Position numbers and translations under genes: made by a program. This document shows, in pieces, positions 45,984 through 54,221 of a stretch of DNA of 64,000 nt. The stretch is from an uncultured Parasphingopyxis sp. (GTDB taxonomy: Bacteria > Pseudomonadota > Alphaproteobacteria > Sphingomonadales > Sphingomonadaceae). Every line of letters starts with the position of its first letter. Within the stretch, counting starts at the first letter, position 1. Below the pieces are notes generated by a model. It saw only the letters and a list, made by a program, of their open reading frames with translations. It was not told the origin of the DNA and searched no databases. The stretch is from contig NZ_CAKZNF010000003.1 in NCBI RefSeq assembly GCF_937129435.1, positions 1 to 64,000 on the forward strand, read 5' to 3'.

Positions 45984-48824
45984 ATGACCGTTTCTGCCTC
46001 GCGCCGCACCGGCGCGCGTTTCGCTGCCGCATTGCTTCTCACCTCTTCGCTTGCCGCGCCGGCCATTGCCGGAACCGTGACCGGTACCGTGACCGACGCA
46101 ACCGATACGCGCTCGCTCCAGGCGGCGCAGCTGCGCATCGCCGAGCTCGACCGCGTCGCCGAATCGGATCGCGACGGCAGCTATCGCTTCGCCGACGTGC
46201 CCGCCGGCACCTATACCATCGAGGCGCGCTATATCGGTGCCGCGACGGTGCGGCAGGAAGTCGTCGTCCCGGATGAAGGCACTGTCGTTGCGGATATCGC
46301 GCTCGGCACCAGCGATGCGGGGATCATCGTCATCGGCCAGCGCGCCAACCTGTCGAGTTCGCTCTCCCGCCAGCGCGAGGCGGACGGCACGACCAGCGTC
46401 CTGACCCGTGACGCCGTCGGCCAGTTCCCCGACCAGAATGTCGCCGAATCGCTGCGCCGCCTGCCCGGCATCAACGTGCTGAACGACCAGGGCGAGGGGC
46501 GCTTCGTCTCGGTTCGCGGTCTCGACCCGAACCTCAACAGCAGCTCGATCAACGGCACGCGCATTCCGGCGCCCGAAAGCGACATCCGCGCGGTCGCGCT
46601 CGACGTCATTTCCTCCGACCTCATCGAATCGATCGAGGTCCGGAAGACGCTGACGCCGGACATGGACGCCGACACGATCGGCGCGTCGATCGAGATCAAC
46701 ACGGTCAGCGCCTTCGACCGGCAGGAAGACCTGCTCACCGCGCGGATCGAGGGCAGCTACAACCGCCTCAGCGACGATCTGTCGCCCAAGGGCAGCTTCG
46801 ATTTCTCGACGCGGATTTCGGACGAGTTCGGTATTTCGGGCGGGTTCTCATACTATGAGCGCTTCTTCGAGACCGACAATGTCGAGGCCGACAGCTGGAC
46901 CACGGGCGACAATGGCAACGACTATGCCCAGGATCTCGAATATCGCGACTATGATGTCGAGCGCGAGCGGATCAGCGCCTCGCTCAGCGCCGATATGCGC
47001 CCCTCCGACACCACGACCGTCTATATTCGCGGCGTCTTCAGCCAGTTCGACGACCAGGAATATCGCCGTCGGCTGATCTTCGATCTCGGCGATTTCGACG
47101 CCGTTTCGGCGGTTGCGGGCAACCAGGTGCAATTCTCCGATGCCGACGAGGAAATCGCCGTCGAGCGCGACATCAAGGACCGGTTCGAGCGGCAGCGCGT
47201 CTATTCGCTGACGATCGGCGGCGAGACCGAGACCGGCCCCTGGACCTTCGACTGGGCCGGCAGCTGGTCGCGCTCGTCGGAGTTCGAGAACGGTTCGATC
47301 GACCCGGCGACCTTCGCGCGCGATTTCGACGGCGACGGTTTCGTCGTCGGCTTCGATTATAGCGACCCGCAAATCCCCGCCTATTCGGTGATCTCCGGCG
47401 GCGCGCTGTTCAACGATCCCACCGAGTTCGAGCTCGACGAGATCGAGCTGACGGCGCTGTCCGATGCGCGCGACGAGGAGTTCATGCTGCGCGGCAATGT
47501 CGCCTACCGGATCCCGGCGGGCAGCGGCGACTTCACGATCCAGGCCGGCGCCCAGGCGCGCTGGCGCGAAAAGCGGTTCGACGGCAATGTCGAATTTTAC
47601 GAGGACGCGACCGGCACCTTCACGCTCGCCGATGTGCTCGGCATGTCGACCTACCGTCTCGCCGCGATCGATCCTGTGCCCAGCTATGGCGGCGCACGCG
47701 ACTATTTCACCGGCAATTTCGGTCAGTTCGAGTTGCAGCCGATCGACAGCCAGTTCGATTCCGCCGTCGGCGACTATCGCAACAACGAGGATATCTATGC
47801 CGGCTATCTGCTCGGCCGGTGGGACAGCGACACGCTGCGCGTCATCGGCGGCGTCCGGGTCGAGCGGACCGAGAACGAGATCAGCGCCAATCGCGTCGAG
47901 CTGATCGAGGAAGGCGCGACGTTCAACGGCATGGTTCTCGATGACGATATCGTGGTGGTCACGCCGAACAATTTCGAGCGCGACTATACCGACTGGCTGC
48001 CGAGCCTTAACGTCCGGTTCGAGCCGATCGACAATCTCGTCTTCCGCGCCGCGGGCTATCGCAGCCTGGTGCGCCCCAATCTCGGCGATCTCGCGCCGCG
48101 TTTCGCGGTCGAGCAGAATGACGATGACGAGCGCGAGGGCGAGTTCGGCAATCCCGACCTGCTGCCCTACGAGGCGTGGAATTTCGATGCCGGCGTCGAA
48201 TATTATTTCGCCTCGAACGGCGCGATATCGGCGAACCTCTTCTACAAGGATATCAACAATTTCATCGTCGATTTCTTCGACGATGACGGCGGCACCTATA
48301 ACGGCATCGCCTATGACGAAGCGGTGATTCCGATCAACGGCGAGAGCGCCGATATCTTCGGCATCGAGCTCAGCTACAGCCAGGCCTTCACCTTCCTGCC
48401 GAGCCCGCTCGACGGGCTGCTGTTCCAGGCGAACTACACCTATACCGACGCCAACGGCACGGTGTTCGACGAGGACGGGAACCTCCGCAACATCCCGCTC
48501 CCGGCCTCTTCGCAGAACACGTTCAACGTCGTGCTCGGATATGAAAAGGGCCCGATCAGCCTTCGCCTCGCCGGCACATATCGCGACATCTATCTCGACG
48601 AGCTGGGCGGCGATGCCGAAAGCGACCGCTATGTCGACGATCATTTCCAGCTCGACGCCTCGGTCCGTTTCCAGGCGACCGAGAATATCCAGCTCTTCTG
48701 GGAATGGGTGAATATCACCGACGCGCCCTATTTCGCCTATCAGAATTTCGGCGGCCAGCGGCGGCTCCTGCAATATGAGGAGTATGACTGGACGATGAAG
48801 TTCGGGGCGCGGGTGAATTTTTGA
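45984..48824 (+). CDS. TonB-dependent receptor with N-terminal carboxypeptidase-regulatory-like domain
   Basis: 946 residues from ATG 45984 (GGGGGA upstream; the longer frame lacks a signal). Signal peptide ending APAIA-GT. Domains: carboxypeptidase-regulatory-like beta sandwich (about 25-105; TGTVTDATDTRSLQAAQLRI, SYRFADVPAGTYTIEARYIG), plug (about 125-240; VLTRDAVGQFPDQNVAESLRRLPGI, FVSVRGLDPNLNSSSING), then a 22-strand barrel ending in MKFGARVNF. The RLPGINV/RGLDPNLN set is typical of the sphingomonad-Caulobacter receptor group. A phytase lipoprotein gene follows, pointing to inositol-phosphate uptake. TonB-box assignment uncertain. Confidence 0.9.
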   Translation: MTVSASRRTGARFAAALLLTSSLAAPAIAGTVTGTVTDATDTRSLQAAQLRIAELDRVAESDRDGSYRFADVPAGTYTIEARYIGAATVRQEVVVPDEGTVVADIALGTSDAGIIVIGQRANLSSSLSRQREADGTTSVLTRDAVGQFPDQNVAESLRRLPGINVLNDQGEGRFVSVRGLDPNLNSSSINGTRIPAPESDIRAVALDVISSDLIESIEVRKTLTPDMDADTIGASIEINTVSAFDRQEDLLTARIEGSYNRLSDDLSPKGSFDFSTRISDEFGISGGFSYYERFFETDNVEADSWTTGDNGNDYAQDLEYRDYDVERERISASLSADMRPSDTTTVYIRGVFSQFDDQEYRRRLIFDLGDFDAVSAVAGNQVQFSDADEEIAVERDIKDRFERQRVYSLTIGGETETGPWTFDWAGSWSRSSEFENGSIDPATFARDFDGDGFVVGFDYSDPQIPAYSVISGGALFNDPTEFELDEIELTALSDARDEEFMLRGNVAYRIPAGSGDFTIQAGAQARWREKRFDGNVEFYEDATGTFTLADVLGMSTYRLAAIDPVPSYGGARDYFTGNFGQFELQPIDSQFDSAVGDYRNNEDIYAGYLLGRWDSDTLRVIGGVRVERTENEISANRVELIEEGATFNGMVLDDDIVVVTPNNFERDYTDWLPSLNVRFEPIDNLVFRAAGYRSLVRPNLGDLAPRFAVEQNDDDEREGEFGNPDLLPYEAWNFDAGVEYYFASNGAISANLFYKDINNFIVDFFDDDGGTYNGIAYDEAVIPINGESADIFGIELSYSQAFTFLPSPLDGLLFQANYTYTDANGTVFDEDGNLRNIPLPASSQNTFNVVLGYEKGPISLRLAGTYRDIYLDELGGDAESDRYVDDHFQLDASVRFQATENIQLFWEWVNITDAPYFAYQNFGGQRRLLQYEEYDWTMKFGARVNF

Positions 48825-48846
48825 TCGTAAACAGGGTTGCCAAAGC

Positions 48847-48940
48847 CGTCATTGCGAGGAGCCGAAGGCGACGCGGCCATCCAGAGCCACAAACGTTGTC
48901 CTCAGTAGCTCTGGATCGCTTCGCTTCGCTCGCAATGACG
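48847..48940. repeat. Family A palindromic repeat
   Basis: 94 bp, standard orientation, between the TonB receptor and the phytase, 22 bp after the receptor stop. Its right arm ends 40 bp before the phytase start. Confidence 0.9.
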
Positions 48941-48979
48941 TCCAATTTTGGCTCTATGCCTGACCCAAGGGAGGCAAGC

Positions 48980-50026
48980 GTGCGACTGATCATTCCAACC
49001 GCCATGGCCCTGCTGGCCAGTGCCTGCGCCACGACACCGCCGCCCGATCCGGCGCGCGGCGTGCCGCTTGTCGCCTCGGCGCAGACGGCCAATGTCCGCA
49101 GCGTCGACGATGCAGCCGACGACCCGGCGATCTGGGTCAATCCGGCCGATCCGGCGGCGAGCCTGATCATCGGCACCGACAAGCAGGCCGGGCTCTATGT
49201 CTACGGCCTCGACGGCGCGGTCCGGGCATTTGCCGAGGCCGGGCGCGTCAACAATGTCGATCTTGCCACGGGCATATCGTTCGGCGGCGAGGAGGCGGTC
49301 ATCGTCGGCGCCAGCGACCGCAACGACATGGCAACCGCGCATATCGCACTGTACCGGCTAAACACCGATCCCATCGCGCTCGAGCCGATCGGCCGCATCC
49401 CGGCGGGGCCGGGCGAGGGCTATGGCTTCTGCATGGCGCGGCTGGCCAACGGACAGCTCCACGCCTTCGTCAACACGACTGAGGGCAGCATCTACGATGT
49501 GCTCGTGACCCTGGAAGGCGAGCTATCCGGAAGCGTCTTCCGGACGATGACCGTGCCGAGCCAGCCCGAAGGCTGTGTCGTCGATACGCGCGAGAATGTC
49601 CTTTACGTCGGCGAGGAAGCGGCGGGCGTGTGGCGCTTCGATCTCGACAGCGGTGCAGGCGAACTCGTTGTCGCGGCAGACGGCAGCAACCTCGTCCCCG
49701 ATGTAGAGGGTCTCGCCATCGCGCGCGGGGCCGAGGGCGACACCGACTATCTCGTCGTCTCGAGCCAGGGCGACAGCGCCTATGCGCTCTACCGGCTCGC
49801 CGATCTGGGCTATGCCGGCCGCTTCTACCTCGCCGACGGCACCGCCGCCGATGGCAGCGCGATCGACGGCACGACCGAAACCGATGGGATCGAGGTGACG
49901 ACCGCGAGCCTTGGCCCGGCCTGGCCCAACGGAATCATGGTCGTGCAGGACGGCGCCACCCCGGCCGGCACGCAGAACTTCAAGATGATCGACTGGCGGC
50001 GGATCGTGGAGGGGCTGGGGCTTTAG
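48980..50026 (+). CDS. Beta-propeller phytase lipoprotein (3-phytase)
   Basis: 348 residues from GTG 48980, which has GGGAGG five bases upstream and starts a lipoprotein signal (MRLIIPTAMALLASAC); the longer frame is repeat DNA. Beta-propeller phytase features: DDAADDPAIWVNPADP, LIIGTDKQAGLYVYGLDG, RVNNVDLATGISFGG, GEGYGFCMAR, and SQPEGCVVDTRENVLYVGEEAAGVWRF, ending WPNGIMVVQDG and NFKMIDWRRI. Acidic residues for Ca2+ are abundant. Releases phosphate from phytate at the cell surface or periplasm; the upstream TonB receptor presumably imports substrate. Confidence 0.9.
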   Translation: MRLIIPTAMALLASACATTPPPDPARGVPLVASAQTANVRSVDDAADDPAIWVNPADPAASLIIGTDKQAGLYVYGLDGAVRAFAEAGRVNNVDLATGISFGGEEAVIVGASDRNDMATAHIALYRLNTDPIALEPIGRIPAGPGEGYGFCMARLANGQLHAFVNTTEGSIYDVLVTLEGELSGSVFRTMTVPSQPEGCVVDTRENVLYVGEEAAGVWRFDLDSGAGELVVAADGSNLVPDVEGLAIARGAEGDTDYLVVSSQGDSAYALYRLADLGYAGRFYLADGTAADGSAIDGTTETDGIEVTTASLGPAWPNGIMVVQDGATPAGTQNFKMIDWRRIVEGLGL

Positions 50027-50049
50027 AGTACGATGACTTCACTCTGAAT

Positions 50050-50143
50050 CGTCATTGCGAGGAGCCGAAGGCGACGCGGCAATCCAGAGTCGCAGGCGAT
50101 GCGCTCAGTAGCTCTGGATTGCTTCGCTGCGCTCGCAATGACG
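50050..50143. repeat. Family A palindromic repeat
   Basis: 94 bp, standard orientation, 23 bp after the phytase stop. Third copy around this locus; each lies 22-23 bp past a stop codon or just before a start. Confidence 0.9.
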
Positions 50144-50204
50144 AACTCAAACAAGCACATGTCATCACGCCATAGATCGGTGTCGAATTCAGCGCGGCCA
50201 GAAT

Positions 50205-50510
50205 TCAGGCAGCGAGCGCACGCACCCGCGCCAATCCCTCGGCGTCTTCTTCGCGCTCGATCGCCAGATCGTACCGCGCCTGCATGTCCAGCCAGAATTC
50301 CGCGCTGTTGCCAAATGCTTTGGCCAGGCGAAGGGCCACACGCGGAGTAACGGGCCGCTTCTCGTTGACGATCTGGTAGAGCGACTGTCGCGACAGGCCA
50401 AGTGCCGAGGCGATGCCCGTCATACTCTCATCGAGGCCGGGTAGCACGGTCTCGCGCAGAAATTCCCCGGGATGCATGGGCTGCAATCCTGCGAGTATCG
50501 AATTGGACAT
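50205..50510 (-). CDS. higA: HigA-family antitoxin
   Basis: 101 residues from ATG 50510, preceded by GGAGAAGG (ATG 50523-50525 lies directly at the toxin stop and has no site). XRE helix-turn-helix: MHPGEFLRETVLPGLDESMTGIASALGLSRQSLYQIVNEKRPVTPRVALRLAKAFGNSAEFWLDMQARYDL, the HigA pattern with the N-terminal HPGE. Binds and neutralises HigB and represses the operon. Encoded after the toxin, as usual for higBA. Confidence 0.92.
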   Translation of the reverse strand: MSNSILAGLQPMHPGEFLRETVLPGLDESMTGIASALGLSRQSLYQIVNEKRPVTPRVALRLAKAFGNSAEFWLDMQARYDLAIEREEDAEGLARVRALAA

Positions 50511-50525
50511 GATTGCCTTCTCCAT

Positions 50526-50801
50526 TCAGTGATAATCGACCAAGTCGACATCGACGACATGTTCCCCGTCCCATCCGAACGTAATGCGCCAGTTCCCGCT
50601 CGCATCCACGGCATAGCGCTTCGGCTTTCCCTTGAGCGCGTGAAAGCGGAGCCCGGGAAGGTTAATGTCGTCCGGCGCTGTTGCCACGTCGAGCGCCATC
50701 AAGATTTGTCTGATCCGTGCCGGATTCTGCACTGAAAGCTTGCGCGGATCTCCGGTCGCGGCAAACCGTTTCAGCCCCTTGTGCCGAATGCTTCGGATCA
50801 T
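50526..50801 (-). CDS. higB: HigB-family toxin (RelE superfamily ribonuclease)
   Basis: 91 residues. RelE-like: MIRSIRHKGLKRFAATGDPRKL, a long helix IRQILMALDVATAPDDINLPGLRFHALKG, then RYAVDASGNWRITFGWDGEHVVDVDLVDYH with the Arg and aromatic residues of HigB/RelE active sites. Cleaves mRNA at the ribosome. First gene of the pair; no Shine-Dalgarno precedes ATG 50801, where palindromic operators end two bases upstream, so it may be translated from a leaderless message. Confidence 0.92.
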   Translation of the reverse strand: MIRSIRHKGLKRFAATGDPRKLSVQNPARIRQILMALDVATAPDDINLPGLRFHALKGKPKRYAVDASGNWRITFGWDGEHVVDVDLVDYH

Positions 50802-50802
50802 T

Positions 50803-50849
50803 TGTCACGCATAACGTGACAGGGTGTAGTTGTCAACCTCTGGTTGACA
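50803..50849 (-). promoter_or_regulatory. higBA promoter with two palindromic operators
   Basis: Palindrome 1: TGTCACG-cataa-CGTGACA (50803-50821). Palindrome 2: TGTCAACC-tct-GGTTGACA (50831-50849). Read on the minus strand, the second holds a -35 TTGACA and the first overlaps a -10-like TTATGC about 16 bp later, just before the higB ATG. Both share TGTCA half sites, suiting repression by HigA. Confidence 0.7.
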
Positions 50850-50858
50850 GTCGGCGGC

Positions 50859-50978
50859 CTACCGCCCGTCGCCCGGTTCGATCGTCGCCTCCGTCACGAA
50901 CTCGTTCGGCGTTTCGCGGCCATGGTCCTTGCCGGCGGCGCGGTTGCCCCTGGCGATGGCGAAGACGACGCCGGAGAG
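50859..50978 (-). pseudogene. C-terminal remnant of a second AGCS symporter
   Basis: Thirty-nine codons read LSGVVFAIARGNRAAGKDH and continue GRETPNEFVTEATIEPGDGR before a TAG. The intact symporter upstream ends LSGVVFALARGNRTAGKDH, GRETPSELSEE. The DNA also matches closely (GTTTCGCGGCCATGGTCCTT in both). The rest of this paralogue is missing, and the intact copy begins 12 bp away. A deletion between tandem AGCS genes is the likely origin. Confidence 0.85.
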
Positions 50979-50989
50979 CCTACCGCCCC

Positions 50990-52564
50990 TCAATGTCCGC
51001 CGGGTGCGCCGCTGATTTCCTCGCTCAGTTCTGACGGCGTTTCGCGGCCATGGTCCTTGCCTGCTGTGCGGTTGCCGCGGGCTAGCGCGAACACGACGCC
51101 TGACAGGGCGAGCAGGGCGATGATGTTGGGCACCGCCATCGCGGCGTTAGCGATACCGCCGAGACGCCAGATCGTGTCGAGCGGAAGGAAGGCGCCGATG
51201 AAGATGACGACGCACCAGACCAGCCGCCAGATCATGTGCAGCACTTTCTCGCCGCGCAGGGAGGAACTGGACGACTGATCGTAAAGGAAGGTGATCGCGC
51301 GCTCGCCATAATAGCTCCAAGTAAGCAGCGTTGTGAACACGAACAGAATCAGCGCCAGCGAAGCGATCAGCGTGCCGATTGGGATTCCGCCCACCGCATA
51401 GGGAAAGACGGTGGCGAATGCGGCGGAGGTCGTCGCGAAGCCGGCGTTTTCTTCCAAGCCGAGGTCGGACTGCCAGACCTGCTGCATCATCACTTCGGTC
51501 TCGTTGCCGGTGAATGGGAAGTTCCCTTGTACCGTGAGAATGACGAGAGCCGTCATCGTGCAGATCACGACCGTGTCGATGAACGTGCCGAGCATCGCGA
51601 AGCGGCCTTGGGTCGCCGGATCGTTGGTCTGCGCCACGGCATGGGCGATCGGGGTCGAACCCTGACCGGCCTCGTTCGAGAACAAGCCGCGCTCGACGCC
51701 TGCTCGCACCGCCACGATCATCGCCGCACCAATAAAGCCGCCGCCTGCCGCCGTCGTGCTGAACGCGCCGGCGAAGATCTCGCGGAAGGTTTCGGGGATG
51801 TAATTGATGTTCAGGATGATCGCGATCAGCGCCATCACGATATAGAGAATAGCCATGAAGGGAACGACCTTCTCTGCGATCGAGCCAATCGACTTGATTC
51901 CGCCGATAATGACGATGAATACTGCCACGGCAACGATCAGACCGCCGATCCATTCCTGCAGCCCGGTCAGTTCGGTTATCGAATCGGCAACCGAGTTGGC
52001 CTGGATGCCATTCCCGGTGACGAGCGCGGAGAACAGCGCGGCGAGACAGAAGAAGATCGCCAGCCATTTCCATTTCGGCCCCAACCCGATCATTATGTAG
52101 CTCATCGGGCCACCGCGATAGTGGCCGTCCTCCGTCGTCTCGCGAAAGCGGATGGCGAGGGAACCTTCGGCAAAGGCCAGTGCCATGCCAATGATCGCCG
52201 TAACCCACATCCAGAAGATGGCGCCCGGCCCGCCCAACGCGATTGCCGTTGCGACGCCGGCGAGATTGCCCGTTCCGACTTGGCCCGAAAGTGCCGTTGA
52301 AAGCGCGGCAAAGGAGGAAATTTCGCCCTTGCCCTTCTCCGACTTCTTGAACAGTCCTGCAAAGGCAGGGAACAGCTTACGGAGCGGATATCCGCGCAGG
52401 CCGATCATCAGATACAGGCCCGCACCGAGAAGAATGATCACCATTGGCGGAAAGGGCATGATGGAAACGTCGTTCCACGTTCCGGCCCAGACCAGATCGC
52501 TGACATTCTCGATACTGTCGACGATGGCAGTGAAGCCGGTCGATGGTGGCGCGTCTGTCGCCAT
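50990..52564 (-). CDS. AGCS-family sodium:alanine symporter
   Basis: 524 residues from ATG 52564; the longer frame upstream is unrelated. AGCS markers: SSFAALSTALSGQVGTGNLAGVATAI, GPGAIFWMWVTA, GGPMSYIMIG, SNEAGQGSTPIAHAVAQT and GTFIDTVVICTMTALVI. About 10-11 membrane segments. Takes up alanine or glycine with Na+. Only moderately similar to the AGCS protein at 15488-16912, so the two probably differ in substrate or affinity. A paralogue's tail lies just downstream. Confidence 0.92.
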   Translation of the reverse strand: MATDAPPSTGFTAIVDSIENVSDLVWAGTWNDVSIMPFPPMVIILLGAGLYLMIGLRGYPLRKLFPAFAGLFKKSEKGKGEISSFAALSTALSGQVGTGNLAGVATAIALGGPGAIFWMWVTAIIGMALAFAEGSLAIRFRETTEDGHYRGGPMSYIMIGLGPKWKWLAIFFCLAALFSALVTGNGIQANSVADSITELTGLQEWIGGLIVAVAVFIVIIGGIKSIGSIAEKVVPFMAILYIVMALIAIILNINYIPETFREIFAGAFSTTAAGGGFIGAAMIVAVRAGVERGLFSNEAGQGSTPIAHAVAQTNDPATQGRFAMLGTFIDTVVICTMTALVILTVQGNFPFTGNETEVMMQQVWQSDLGLEENAGFATTSAAFATVFPYAVGGIPIGTLIASLALILFVFTTLLTWSYYGERAITFLYDQSSSSSLRGEKVLHMIWRLVWCVVIFIGAFLPLDTIWRLGGIANAAMAVPNIIALLALSGVVFALARGNRTAGKDHGRETPSELSEEISGAPGGH

Positions 52565-52673
52565 GGCAATGCTCCCCGTACTGAAACCCTCGGCGCGCCG
52601 GTTTAAAGGAACGGCGGGCGATGTAAACGCAAGCGCTGCACAGCCCGCCTCCGCCATGCGTGAGGGCCGATTA

Positions 52674-52696
52674 TTGCGATTGACTTGCAATTGCAA
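52674..52696 (+). promoter_or_regulatory. Candidate iron-type operator (TTGCGA-n5-TTGCAATTGCAA)
   Basis: TTGCGA at 52674-52679 and a perfect 12-bp palindrome TTGCAATTGCAA at 52685-52696, ending 17 bp before the PepSY gene start. TTGCAA-type half sites resemble alphaproteobacterial Fur/Mur boxes, and PepSY membrane proteins often accompany iron uptake. Regulator inferred only. Confidence 0.4.
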
Positions 52697-52713
52697 AATG
52701 CTAGGGCGGATGG

Positions 52714-53982
52714 ATGTATCGGGTCGACACTGTCGCCGAATCGGATCGGCGCGCGCATATCGGGAAAACCGCCGGCAGGGTCTTCTGGTTCCGGTTGCAC
52801 AGTGCCATCGGCGCGAACCTCGCCTTCGTGCTCGCCTTTCTCTGCGCGACGGGAACGCTGGCGGTGTTCGCATGGGAGATCGACTGGCTGGCGAAGCCCG
52901 AGATGCGCGCCGAGATCGCGACGCCGCGCGACGATACCGACTGGACTCGCGTCGTCGCGGCAGCGGCCGCCGCTGCCGATCGCGAGGATCCGGGCGGGGC
53001 GATCGAGACGATAGAGACCGGACCGTCGGCGATCTTCGCGCCGACTGCCTATGTCCGCCGCGCCGATGGTGGCCTCGCGACCTATTATTTCGATCCCCGC
53101 ACGGGTGAATTTCAGGGGCGCGGCGGGATGGTCGGCGTCAAGTCGATCCTGCGCGCCGTCCATTCGCGTCTCGCCATGCCCGGCAATAATGGCGTGCTGC
53201 TGGTTTCGGCCGTGTCGATCCTGCTCCTCGTCAGCCTGATCACCGCAATGCTGTTCCACCGCAAATGGTGGCGCGGTTTCGTCGCGATCCCCCGCCGACG
53301 CAAGGGCGCGCGCGTCTTCTGGGGCGACTGCCACCGAATGCTCGGCGCTTGGAGCCTCGCCTTCGGGATCGTCATGGCCGGGACGGGCCTGATCTACCTG
53401 TCCGAAGTGACGATCGGCGAAGCTCCTGAGTTCGAAGAGATGGGCTTTCCCGGCAAGGCGGAGAATGACGAGGCGGCGGCGGCCTTCCCGCGCGCGCTGG
53501 CGACGGTGCGCGCCGAATATCCCGATCTGTCGATCCGGCGGATCGACTGGCCGGGCCGGTCCGGCGCCGGTTTCGTCTTTTACGGGCAGGACGGCACGCT
53601 GCTCGTCCGGCCGCAGTCGAACGGCATGGGCGTCGATATCGCCAGCGGCGAGATCGTCTTCCGCCATTCGGGCAGCAAGGCCGGACTGCACCGGCGGATC
53701 GCCGAGGCCGCCGATCCCATCCATATGGGCCATTGGGGCGGCTATCCCTCGCGCACCGCCTGGTTCCTGTTCGGCGCGATGCTGACGGGACTGGCGCTGT
53801 CGGGCGGGGTCGTCGCCGCGAAACGCGCGGCATTTGGCAGGCCGGGTGGCGGGGACGACTCCCCGATCCGCTGGGCCGGGCGCGGCGCACGGCGCGGCAT
53901 CGCCGGCGGCGTCATGCTGCTGGCGGTGGCGCTCGTCCTCATCGGCTTCAACCTGCCGAACGAAGTGGCGTTTTTGAGCTAG
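52714..53982 (+). CDS. PepSY-associated membrane protein
   Basis: 422 residues. PepSY_TM architecture: a first helix after FWFRLHSAIGANLAFVLAFLCATGTLAVF, a PepSY domain (YYFDPRTGEFQGRGGMVGVKSILRAVHSRL), helix VSAVSILLLVSLITAMLFHRKWWRGF, GDCHRMLGAWSLAFGIVMAGTGLIY, a second PepSY-like stretch and final helices (AWFLFGAMLTGLALSGGVVAAKR). Conserved His in LHSAIG and CHRMLG suggest heme or metal contacts. Family members are linked to siderophore receptors and ferric reduction. Upstream palindrome noted separately. Confidence 0.85.
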   Translation: MYRVDTVAESDRRAHIGKTAGRVFWFRLHSAIGANLAFVLAFLCATGTLAVFAWEIDWLAKPEMRAEIATPRDDTDWTRVVAAAAAAADREDPGGAIETIETGPSAIFAPTAYVRRADGGLATYYFDPRTGEFQGRGGMVGVKSILRAVHSRLAMPGNNGVLLVSAVSILLLVSLITAMLFHRKWWRGFVAIPRRRKGARVFWGDCHRMLGAWSLAFGIVMAGTGLIYLSEVTIGEAPEFEEMGFPGKAENDEAAAAFPRALATVRAEYPDLSIRRIDWPGRSGAGFVFYGQDGTLLVRPQSNGMGVDIASGEIVFRHSGSKAGLHRRIAEAADPIHMGHWGGYPSRTAWFLFGAMLTGLALSGGVVAAKRAAFGRPGGGDDSPIRWAGRGARRGIAGGVMLLAVALVLIGFNLPNEVAFLS

Positions 53983-53993
53983 GACGGCGCGGA

Positions 53994-54129
53994 TCCTCCC
54001 CGGAACGGGGAGGGGGACCATGCGAAGCATGGTGGAGAGGCACCTTGTCCAATAGCGAATCCTCTGAAGTGGCGGGTGCCCCTCCACCCCGCCCTGCGGG
54101 CGCGGTTCCCCTCCCCTTTCCGGGGAGGA
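53994..54129. repeat. Family B palindromic repeat
   Basis: 136 bp. Left hairpin ACCATGC-gaa-GCATGGT; right hairpin CGCCC-tgc-GGGCG. Bounded by TCCTCCCCGG and CGGGGAGGA. It ends 93 bp before the patatin-like gene. Confidence 0.88.
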
Positions 54130-54221
54130 TTTACATCTGTTCCACCGCATGAATTTTTCCGCTAGACGCAAGACCATAAACACGGGGTCGCGCCGGAAAT
54201 TTCAGGGAGCAGGGGGCCGCA

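Noticed and set aside
46848..48773. A 641-codon minus-strand open frame
   Set aside because: Antisense to the TonB receptor; no recognisable motifs.
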